Source: Fibrobacter sp. UBA4223 (GTDB lineage: Bacteria; Fibrobacterota; Fibrobacteria; Fibrobacterales; Fibrobacteraceae). Taken from it: a stretch of DNA of 42,264 bases. The position numbers and the translations under genes were made by a program. The notes beneath the pieces are model-generated. The model saw only the letters and a program-made list of their open reading frames with translations. It was not told the origin of the DNA and made no database searches. Position 1 is the first letter of the stretch; every line of letters starts with the position of its first letter. The stretch lies in the NCBI GenBank assembly GCA_002382975.1, contig DFTB01000001.1, positions 1 to 42,264 on the forward strand. The letters run 5' to 3'. Positions 1 to 5,260 of this stretch are shown here, one piece after another.

Positions 1-20
1 GAGGGGAGGCCGCAATTTTA

Positions 21-136
21 TGCCGCGAGAGCCCGCCCCTGCGCAGCAGGGAACGCCCGTGATTCCTTGATGTCAACAATAGTTGCATAATTAGATTCCG
101 GGTCAAGCCCGGAATGACGAGGGGTGGGGTGTTGAC
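21..136 (+). repeat. Family A dispersed repeat, copy 1
   Basis: First of four related intergenic elements (others at 1658, 3054 and 4080). The order is a GCCGCGAGAG block, a CCCTGC/GCAGGG hairpin, GGAACGCCCG, TTGATGTCAA, a TTGCATAA block, a REP-like palindrome (ATTCCGGG/CCCGGAAT followed by GACG), a G-rich stretch and finally TTGAC. It lies upstream of the first gene. Confidence 0.8.
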
Positions 137-164
137 GGTTGTTCAATTTTTTTGCGGAAACCTC

Positions 165-193
165 TTGACAGAACTATTTCGTAAACCTATATT
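165..193 (+). promoter_or_regulatory. Sigma-70-type promoter of the AlbA_2 gene
   Basis: TTGACA at 165-170 and TATATT at 188-193 with a 17-bp spacer. A T-run (CAATTTTTTT) lies just upstream, as in the promoter of the GNAT module at 40506. Transcription would begin near 200, leaving a leader of about 75 nt before the inferred start. Confidence 0.7.
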
Positions 194-274
194 AGTGCAC
201 AAGTGAGTAGTTGCAACTTGCAGGAAATAGTTAAGACTCGCAATTTTAAGCCTGTTTGCGGGAAGGAGTAGAAG

Positions 275-1648
275 ATAAAACTGTTCGAATCCAAGTCTGA
301 ATCCCAGGATGTCGAATTCAAGAAGACCTGGCGTGACGAGTACTTGCAGTGGGTATGCGGTTTTGCGAATGCCCAAGGCGGAACTTTGTACATCGGTATC
401 GATGACAAGGGCAACCTGGTCGGGGTGGAAAAGGCAAAGAAACTGGCCGAGGATATCCCGAACAAGATTGTTTCGCTGATGGGGATCGTCCCTGATGTGA
501 ATATCCATAAAAAGTCTGGCTTGGAGTATCTCGAAATTGTTGTCAAGCCGAGTAATGTCGCAATATCTTTAAATGGTGTTTATCATTACCGTTGTGGGGC
601 GACCAAGCAGGAACTTCGCGGTACCGCATTGCAGCAGTTTATCCTTAAAAAGATGGGTATGAGTTGGGATGATATTGTCTGCAAGGGGGCGACTCTAAAA
701 GACAATGACCGTAAGGCTGTCACCTATTTCCTTGAAAAGGCTGTTGATGCGCAGCGTTTGCCTGTTGGTTCGCTCAGGATGCCGACAGAATCTGTTTTGA
801 GAAATCTCAATTTGGTGAATGAAGAAGGATTATTGAAGAATGCGGCAATTTTACTTTTCGGTAAGAACCCTGGCAAATTTTTTACATCGGTAGAGTTCAA
901 GATTGGGCGGTTTGGCAAAGACGAAACGGACCTGATTTTTCAGGACCTCGTTGATGGAAACATTATACAGATGACCGACCGGGTTGTTGAGATTTTAAAG
1001 TCCAAGTATTTGATTTCGCCGATTCATTACGAGGGCTTGCAACGGATTGAACCACTTGAAATTCCTGAAGATGCGCTCAGGGAAGCTATTTTCAATAGTA
1101 TTGTCCATAGAGATTATTCTGGGGCGGCTATCCAAATGAAGGTCTATGCCGACAGGATTCTTTTGTGGAACGAGGGTAACCTTCCTGAAGGCTTTACCAT
1201 GGACGATTTGCTTGGCGAGCATACGTCAAGACCACGCAACAAGAATATCGCCAATGCCTTTTACCGTGCTGGTTTCATTGAATCGTGGGGCCGTGGCATT
1301 CAGAAAATCAAGTCCGGCTTCGAGACCGCCGGACTAGCTTCTCCGTCGTTCCAAGCGACTATGGGCGGCATGATGGTCAGCATTTGGAGAGGAAGAGATC
1401 TGCATGAAAAAACTAGGGAGAAAACTAGGGAGAAAACTAGGGAGAAAACTAGGGAGAAAACTAGGGAGAAAATAGTTCGGCTTATACAAGAGGATCCGAC
1501 AATAACAACGGATCAATTGGCTGAATCGCTAGAAGTGTCCGTAAAGGGCGTTGAATGGCAATTGAATTCGCTCAAAAGAGATAATGTTGTTAAGCGTGTC
1601 GGTCCCGACAAGGGCGGTCGCTGGGAAGTTCTGGGAAAGGGAAAATAA
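275..1648 (+). CDS. AlbA_2 (Schlafen-type)/RecG-like putative transcriptional regulator; start codon apparently ATG to ATA
   Basis: Members of this family join an N-terminal AlbA_2 putative nucleic-acid-binding domain to a RecG-like HATPase_c_4 region and a C-terminal winged helix. Here the AlbA_2 segment reads ESQDVEFKKTWRDEYLQWV then GFANAQGGTLYIGIDDKG. The C-terminal RecG-like part carries REAIFNSIVHRDY and SWGRGIQKI. A run of REKT repeats leads into the winged helix (TTDQLAESLEVSVKGVEWQL). The first conventional start in frame is TTG at 344, but it would remove the conserved first ~23 residues. The reading frame stays open back to a stop at 269. A strong GGAAGGAG at 261-268 sits 6 nt before ATA at 275, followed by KLFESKSESQ. 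I therefore infer an ATG that mutated to ATA. Cellular role is unknown; such genes are common in accessory and defence regions. Confidence 0.8.
   Translation: MKLFESKSESQDVEFKKTWRDEYLQWVCGFANAQGGTLYIGIDDKGNLVGVEKAKKLAEDIPNKIVSLMGIVPDVNIHKKSGLEYLEIVVKPSNVAISLNGVYHYRCGATKQELRGTALQQFILKKMGMSWDDIVCKGATLKDNDRKAVTYFLEKAVDAQRLPVGSLRMPTESVLRNLNLVNEEGLLKNAAILLFGKNPGKFFTSVEFKIGRFGKDETDLIFQDLVDGNIIQMTDRVVEILKSKYLISPIHYEGLQRIEPLEIPEDALREAIFNSIVHRDYSGAAIQMKVYADRILLWNEGNLPEGFTMDDLLGEHTSRPRNKNIANAFYRAGFIESWGRGIQKIKSGFETAGLASPSFQATMGGMMVSIWRGRDLHEKTREKTREKTREKTREKTREKIVRLIQEDPTITTDQLAESLEVSVKGVEWQLNSLKRDNVVKRVGPDKGGRWEVLGKGK
1409..1468 (+). repeat. Five tandem 12-bp units encoding the REKT linker
   Basis: Five exact copies of AAAACTAGGGAG, encoding KTREKTRE and so on, lie between the RecG-like region and the winged helix. 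The unit is a multiple of three, so copy-number change would lengthen or shorten the linker without a frameshift. Confidence 0.95.
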
Positions 1649-1657
1649 TGTCAATAA

Positions 1658-1776
1658 TGCCGCGAGAGCCGCCCCTGCGCAGCAGGGAACGCCCGTAGCC
1701 CATTGATGTCAACTATAGTTGCATAATGAGATCCCGGCTCAAGGCCGGGATGACAGGAGGGAGTGGGGTATTGACT
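1658..1776 (+). repeat. Family A dispersed repeat, copy 2
   Basis: Same block order as copy 1, starting 9 bp after the stop of the AlbA_2 gene. The REP-like part is ATCCCGGC/GCCGGGAT. The element ends in TTGACT, which serves as the -35 of the promoter at 1771-1799. Confidence 0.8.
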
Positions 1777-1799
1777 TTGGCATATTGTTTTTGTATATT
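1771..1799 (+). promoter_or_regulatory. Promoter whose -35 is the end of repeat A2
   Basis: TTGACT at 1771-1776, 17-bp spacer, TATATT at 1794-1799. Transcription from about 1806 would cover the 18-codon ORF at 1854 and the gene at 1901. Confidence 0.65.
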
Positions 1800-1853
1800 G
1801 ATATAGTGAACATTTGTGTAGCATTTGGCGGAAGAAACGGAGGAATTGGTAGA

Positions 1854-1910
1854 ATGGTGTTTGCAAAAGGTGCGGTAAAAATGTATATTGTGGAGGAATT
1901 ATGGCCCTAG
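1854..1910 (+). CDS. Possible 18-codon leader ORF overlapping the next gene
   Basis: ATG at 1854 is preceded by GGAGGAATT at about 1840-1848. The ORF encodes MVFAKGAVKMYIVEELWP and stops with TAG at 1908-1910, ten bases into the next gene. The next gene carries the same GGAGGAATT signal just before its own ATG. This would allow translational coupling. Evidence is limited to the ribosome-binding site and the overlap. Confidence 0.35.
   Translation: MVFAKGAVKMYIVEELWP
1861..1889 (+). promoter_or_regulatory. Second, proximal promoter of the 64-aa protein gene
   Basis: TTGCAA at 1861-1866, 17-bp spacer, TATATT at 1884-1889. The predicted start (about 1896) falls in the Shine-Dalgarno sequence, so this promoter would give a very short leader without a complete ribosome-binding site. 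The distal promoter at 1771 would give a complete one. Confidence 0.5.
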
Positions 1911-2095
1911 CTATTAGCAACATACCGATTCTGACGGGTGCGGCTGCGGCGACTTTCGTGGAGAATGCGAAGGTTGCCGAAGAGAACCGCGGCTCCGTCG
2001 ACTTTTCCCGGCAATCTGCCGAGTGGAGAGGTTTCGACATGCGCAACGCCGCACGTATCGCTAAGCTGAGGGCCGAAGGCAAATGGCCTTTCTAG
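1901..2095 (+). CDS. Small hypothetical protein, 64 aa
   Basis: ATG at 1901 has GGAGGA at 1892-1897. The product starts MALAISNIPILTGAAAATF and has a charged second half (VDFSRQSAEW, then RIAKLRAEGKWPF). No membrane segment or signal peptide is convincing. Its size and place just before a toxin-antitoxin pair suggest an orphan antitoxin-like protein, but I do not recognise a family and assign no function. Confidence 0.6.
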   Translation: MALAISNIPILTGAAAATFVENAKVAEENRGSVDFSRQSAEWRGFDMRNAARIAKLRAEGKWPF

Positions 2096-2105
2096 TGCTA
2101 GACTG

Positions 2106-2153
2106 CATGTAAATCCGCATGTATTTCCGTATCTAAATCCGTATGTAATTTTT
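2106..2153. repeat. Four degenerate 12-bp direct repeats
   Basis: Units at 2106, 2118, 2130 and 2142 read CATGTAAATCCG, CATGTATTTCCG, TATCTAAATCCG and TATGTAATTTTT. They lie between the 64-aa protein gene and the toxin region. They could be operator iterons or a decayed tandem repeat. Confidence 0.6.
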
Positions 2154-2274
2154 CTTGCTTCACGTTTTTTTTTCACAAATTCCATTTTGACACTTTGTGA
2201 CAAAACGGGAATGTATATTTATTTGTGTAGTGATTTTGCGTTTTTTTCCCGCTTGTAACGCAAAGGAGTTGATG

Positions 2275-2361
2275 ATGAAAGAAGTTGAGTGCTGTCCTGA
2301 ATCTATTGGTGGAAACTGGTCGCAAATTGCGTCCGGTTCCTTTTTTTTATGCAGTTGTTGA
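2275..2361 (+). CDS. Possible Cys-rich 28-residue peptide
   Basis: ATG at 2275 (or 2272) follows AAAGGAG at 2261-2267. The ORF begins MKEVECCPESIGG and ends FFLCSC, with four cysteines. An eight-T tract near the 3' end could cause slippage. Its stop overlaps the -35 of the toxin promoter. No family is recognised, so the call is tentative. Confidence 0.3.
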   Translation: MKEVECCPESIGGNWSQIASGSFFLCSC

Positions 2362-2386
2362 CAAGTAATAAAAAGTAATATATATT
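2358..2386 (+). promoter_or_regulatory. Toxin-antitoxin promoter, nearly leaderless
   Basis: TTGACA at 2358-2363, 17-bp spacer, TATATT at 2381-2386. The toxin ATG is at 2391, only 4 nt after the -10 box, so initiation at the usual distance would fall at or just inside the start codon. There is no Shine-Dalgarno sequence before this ATG. Confidence 0.75.
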
Positions 2387-2390
2387 TATT

Positions 2391-2666
2391 ATGTACAGTG
2401 TTTTCATGTCAAGAAGAGTCTCTCGGGCTGTTTCTGCAATGCCAAAAAAGCAGCAAGAAAAACTTGCGTTGCTTGTTGACGATATACGGATGAACGGCCC
2501 CGTCAGAACAAATTGGCCAAATTATGGAATATTGGCAGGAACATCAACTCATCATTGCCATCTTTCCCACAAATGGGTGGCATGTTGGATTGAAACGGAA
2601 AAAGGTATAACGGTGGAGGTTACATATGCAGGCAGTCGTGGAAGCGCCCCCTATGCAGAACACTGA
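2391..2666 (+). CDS. RelE/HigB-type toxin
   Basis: A 91-residue RelE-fold-type toxin; such proteins cleave mRNA on the ribosome. The start aligns with the family (VFMSRRVSRAVSAMPKKQQ as the first strand and helices). The typical core follows: RTNWPNYGIL, HHCHLSHKWVACW, then VEVTYAGSRGSAPY at the C-terminus. The antitoxin gene overlaps its 3' end by 41 bp, giving the toxin-first order of higBA. The mRNA appears to start at the ATG itself, which may keep toxin translation low. Exact subfamily is not determined. Confidence 0.8.
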   Translation: MYSVFMSRRVSRAVSAMPKKQQEKLALLVDDIRMNGPVRTNWPNYGILAGTSTHHCHLSHKWVACWIETEKGITVEVTYAGSRGSAPYAEH

Positions 2667-3036
2667 TGAACCGGTGTCATTTAAGGTCACGGGCAAGAAT
2701 ATCCCGAAACCCGTAATCGCCTTTTTGGATGCGCTGTTCCCCGATTCCGTCCGTATCGATGAAGACGACGATGTCCTCGAGCCGGTGGAGGGAATGGACT
2801 GGTACAGGAAGGCTAAAAAGAGGATCGATCCTGCCAGGGCGTTGAAAATAATGCGCGTGAATGCGGGGCTTACGCAGGCGCAGTTGGCCCAAAGGGTTGG
2901 CCTCGCGAAGCAGAACTACAATTCGCTTGAGCGGGGGGCCAGGCCCATTTCTATGCTCATGTCAAAGAAGTTGGCCGATGCTCTCGGGACATCTTATTTG
3001 ATGTTTTTCCGTGAAAATAAAAGCCGGAAGCTTTAA
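2626..3036 (+). CDS. HigA-like XRE-family antitoxin
   Basis: A 136-residue protein with a Cro/CI-type helix-turn-helix at about residues 70-125 (RALKIMRVNAGLTQAQLAQR, then NYNSLERGARPIS). The N-terminal half is acidic (RIDEDDDVLEPVEG) and probably contacts the toxin. GGTGGAGG lies 7 nt before the ATG, inside the toxin gene, so the antitoxin has the much better ribosome-binding site. It should neutralise the toxin and repress the promoter at 2358. An internal ATG at 2653 is a weaker alternative start. Confidence 0.8.
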   Translation: MQAVVEAPPMQNTDEPVSFKVTGKNIPKPVIAFLDALFPDSVRIDEDDDVLEPVEGMDWYRKAKKRIDPARALKIMRVNAGLTQAQLAQRVGLAKQNYNSLERGARPISMLMSKKLADALGTSYLMFFRENKSRKL

Positions 3037-3053
3037 ATGCTTGGCGAAATAAA

Positions 3054-3147
3054 CGGCAGGGAACGCCCGTGATTCCTTGATGTCAACAATAGTTGCATAA
3101 GGTCCCGGCACAAGGCCGGGATGACATGGGGGAGGGGGCTATTGACA
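3054..3147 (+). repeat. Family A dispersed repeat, copy 3 (5' shortened)
   Basis: Lacks the GCCGCGAGAG block but keeps GGAACGCCCG, TTGATGTCAA, TTGCATAA, a REP-like palindrome (GTCCCGGC/GCCGGGAT) and the G-rich end. It terminates in TTGACA, the -35 of the next promoter. Confidence 0.8.
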
Positions 3148-3170
3148 ACCGACCCGCGTTTGTGTATATT
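3142..3170 (+). promoter_or_regulatory. Promoter whose -35 is the end of repeat A3
   Basis: TTGACA at 3142-3147, 17-bp spacer, TATATT at 3165-3170. Transcription from about 3177 excludes the GTG at 3176 as a useful start for the next gene and favours ATG 3218. Confidence 0.75.
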
Positions 3171-3217
3171 TAACAGTGAACAAATGTATAAAAGGCGTCC
3201 CTGCGCCGAGGTATAGC

Positions 3218-3385
3218 ATGTCAACGGCTAGCATTTCAAAGGATTTTTCGATAAGGAGTCAGAAGGTGGCTGACTCCTTGCTAGACGCATTGATTCGGTC
3301 TGGCAAGAAGTCCAAGTGGGTTTCATGGAAATCCAAGAACAAAACAGCTGAAATAAAACGAATCAATAAGTTATTTGCCAAATGA
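3218..3385 (+). CDS. Small protein paired with a GNAT enzyme, possible antitoxin
   Basis: A 55-residue basic protein beginning MSTASISKDFSIRSQKVADS and continuing LLDALIRSGKKSKWVS. A GAGG sequence lies about 7 nt before the chosen ATG. The frame is open back to GTG 3176, but that lies at the predicted transcription start. It overlaps the following GNAT gene by ATGA, as expected for a coupled pair. GNAT toxins are often encoded after a small DNA-binding antitoxin, but no ribbon-helix-helix signature is clear here, so the role is inferred from context. Confidence 0.65.
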   Translation: MSTASISKDFSIRSQKVADSLLDALIRSGKKSKWVSWKSKNKTAEIKRINKLFAK

Positions 3386-3987
3386 TGAATGATTTTTCTA
3401 GTTACCGTATTATTGACTTGCTCGATTCCGGAGCAAGTTTTTTTGTAAATGGAGAAATCAAGAATTTCTCCAGTACATATAAGTCCGCTTCGGGAACGAT
3501 GCCTGCGCAAAAGAATGACGATGTGGAGTCCTTTCAAAAAAAGAAGGCGGAGAGCTTTTCCAGGCAGAATCTCTCCATGACTCATTTAGTTTTGTCGTCC
3601 GTCAATCAGGAACTGTTGGGATATTTTTCATTGACGATTAAGCCGATTTCTATACCCGCTAAGTTTGTGGAGATGTCCAATAGCACAAAGCGCAAATGGT
3701 CGAAATTCGCTTCCTACGATAGAGATCGAAACGTCTATGTCGCTTCATCGTATCTTATTGCCCAATTAGGGAAAAATTATTCAAAGGTGGTTCAACACCC
3801 CATAAGCGGCGATGCTTTGCTTGACATTTGTATGGCTAAGGTTAAGGAATGTCAGGATATCGTAGGCGGCGGGATTGTTTTTCTGGAATGCGAAAAAGAT
3901 GCTAGATTGATGGATTTCTACCAGAAGAACGGTTTTGTAGAATACAACGTAAGGAACAACCTGGTCCAAATGGTGCAACGAATCTGA
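3382..3987 (+). CDS. GNAT-family acetyltransferase, candidate toxin of a two-gene module
   Basis: A 201-residue protein whose C-terminal half matches the GNAT fold: SSYLIAQLGKNYSK, then GDALLDICMAKVKECQDIVG, the strand GIVFLECEKDARLMDFYQKN and GFVEYNVRN. The N-terminal part is less typical (FSSTYKSASGTMPAQKNDD). Starts at 3382 and 3385 (ATGATG) both overlap the upstream small gene, suggesting coupling. GNAT toxins of this kind can acetylate aminoacyl-tRNA, but the substrate cannot be read here. A hairpin follows the stop. Confidence 0.65.
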   Translation: MMNDFSSYRIIDLLDSGASFFVNGEIKNFSSTYKSASGTMPAQKNDDVESFQKKKAESFSRQNLSMTHLVLSSVNQELLGYFSLTIKPISIPAKFVEMSNSTKRKWSKFASYDRDRNVYVASSYLIAQLGKNYSKVVQHPISGDALLDICMAKVKECQDIVGGGIVFLECEKDARLMDFYQKNGFVEYNVRNNLVQMVQRI

Positions 3988-4000
3988 TCCTTACGAAATT

Positions 4001-4021
4001 TGTGCAGATTCTAACTGCACA
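4001..4021 (+). terminator. Hairpin after the GNAT gene
   Basis: TGTGCAG (4001-4007) pairs with CTGCACA (4015-4021). There is no T-run, so termination strength is uncertain. Confidence 0.4.
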
Positions 4022-4079
4022 ATTCACTTGGACTGAATCCTTGTGTCCTGCTTCCCGCGTTAGGGCTTGAAACCCGAAG

Positions 4080-4119
4080 GGCCGCGAGAGCCCGCCCCTG
4101 CGCAGCAGGGAACGCCCGC
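4080..4119 (+). repeat. Family A dispersed repeat, truncated copy 4
   Basis: Only the GCCGCGAGAG block, the CCCTGC/GCAGGG hairpin and GGAACGCCCG remain. A T-run and TATATT (4132-4137) follow immediately. Confidence 0.75.
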
Positions 4120-4131
4120 TATTTTTTTTTC

Positions 4132-4137
4132 TATATT
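4132..4137 (+). promoter_or_regulatory. -10 box just before tadA
   Basis: TATATT ends 5 nt before the ATG at 4143, which implies a leaderless or nearly leaderless tadA transcript. No clear -35 is seen because repeat A4 occupies that space. Confidence 0.5.
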
Positions 4138-4142
4138 CGCCC

Positions 4143-4682
4143 ATGATGGACGAGGTAAAGGACATTTCCCCAGACGGCGTATCGGCAGACGACGAACGGT
4201 ATATGCGCATGGCGCTTCGCGAGGCGGAGCGTGCCTTTGACGAGGGGGAAATTCCCATCGGCTGCGTCATCGTGAAGGACGGTACGGTCATCGGGCGTGG
4301 GCACAACCAGGTGGAAATGCTGAAAGACGCCACGGCCCATGCCGAAATCTTATCCATCGGCACCGCCTCGGGCAAGCTCGAAAACTGGCGGCTGGACGGG
4401 GCCACCCTGTACGTGACGCTGGAGCCTTGCCCCATGTGCGCGGGGGCCATCCTGAACAGCCGCGTCGCCCGGGTGGTGTACGGTTCGCCGGATACCCGGT
4501 TCGGCGGTTGCGGCACCACGGTTGACGTGATTTCGGGGAACGCCCTGAAACGGGAGGTCCAGGTGTCTGGGGGCCTGCTTGCCGACGAGTGCCTGGGCCT
4601 TTTGAAGGCTTTTTTCCAGAAGATGCGCCTTGAGAAGGGCGACAGCGGCAACAAGGGCGACGGCAACAACAGGAATTCGTGA
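4143..4682 (+). CDS. tadA: tRNA-specific adenosine deaminase
   Basis: A zinc-dependent deaminase that should convert A34 to inosine in tRNA-Arg(ACG). The zinc site is complete: H66-A-E68 (DATAHAEIL) and PCPMC with C96 and C99. The helix MRMALREAERAFDEGEIPIG is typical of TadA. Length is 179 residues with short extensions: about 18 extra N-terminal residues and a low-complexity Gly/Asn/Asp tail (DSGNKGDGNN). ATGATG at 4143 and 4146 gives two possible starts, and the -10 box position suggests leaderless initiation. It ends 37 bp before the ACP operon and may or may not be transcribed with it. Confidence 0.9.
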   Translation: MMDEVKDISPDGVSADDERYMRMALREAERAFDEGEIPIGCVIVKDGTVIGRGHNQVEMLKDATAHAEILSIGTASGKLENWRLDGATLYVTLEPCPMCAGAILNSRVARVVYGSPDTRFGGCGTTVDVISGNALKREVQVSGGLLADECLGLLKAFFQKMRLEKGDSGNKGDGNNRNS

Positions 4683-4719
4683 TTTTTTTGCTATATTTGC
4701 GCCGAACAATGGAGATTTT

Positions 4720-4989
4720 ATGTCAGATTTGAACCAGAAGATCAAGGAAGTGATTATCAAGGCTCTCGAGCTGGAAGATATCACCCCCGCAGATATCGTT
4801 GACGATGCACCCCTTTTTGGCGAAGGCGAAAACAGCCTGGGCCTCGACAGTATCGACGCCCTGGAACTGGGGATTGCCATCAAGGAGAACTTCGGCGTTT
4901 CTTTCTCTACCGTGAACGAAGAGACCAAGAAGCACTTTGCCTCCGTCAACGCCCTGGCCGCCTACATTTCTGCCAACTCCCCTAGCTGA
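4720..4989 (+). CDS. Acyl carrier protein 1 of the aryl-polyene-like cluster
   Basis: An 89-residue ACP with the phosphopantetheine motif LGLDSIDALEL (Ser44). ATG 4720 is preceded by GGAG at 4711-4714 and by TATATT about 27 bp upstream, so the operon probably has its own promoter. It begins a closely packed gene run to 13650. Two ACPs side by side are characteristic of aryl-polyene loci, where they carry the growing polyene chain or the aryl starter. Confidence 0.9.
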   Translation: MSDLNQKIKEVIIKALELEDITPADIVDDAPLFGEGENSLGLDSIDALELGIAIKENFGVSFSTVNEETKKHFASVNALAAYISANSPS

Positions 4990-5002
4990 TAAAGGACTGA
5001 AC

Positions 5003-5260
5003 ATGGAAAAACAGGAAATTTTCGACAGAATCAAGAACGCCCTGGTCGAGGAATTCGACATGGACGCCTCCAAGCTTGTTCCCGAGGCTAGGCTTTACGA
5101 AGATTTGGAACTGGACAGCATCGACGCCGTGGACCTGATCGTGAAGCTCAAGTCCATGCTGCCCCGCAATATCGACCCCGAAGTGTTCAAGGCCGTGCGC
5201 ACCCTGCAAGACGTGGTGGACGCCATCTACGGCCTGATCCACGAAACGGAATCCAAGTAA
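5003..5260 (+). CDS. Acyl carrier protein 2 of the aryl-polyene-like cluster
   Basis: An 85-residue ACP with YEDLELDSIDAVDLI (Ser39 carries the cofactor). It starts 13 bp after ACP1 and its stop shares one base with the next ATG (TAATG). It differs clearly from ACP1 in sequence, consistent with separate jobs for the two carriers. Confidence 0.9.
   Translation: MEKQEIFDRIKNALVEEFDMDASKLVPEARLYEDLELDSIDAVDLIVKLKSMLPRNIDPEVFKAVRTLQDVVDAIYGLIHETESK

Noticed and set aside
60..100. TTGCATAA in family A as a sigma-54 -12 element
   Set aside because: No TGGCA-type -24 element lies at the required spacing in any copy.
1334..1516. Minus-strand ORF with FLPSFLPSFLPS repeats
   Set aside because: Shadow of the REKT repeat on the opposite strand.
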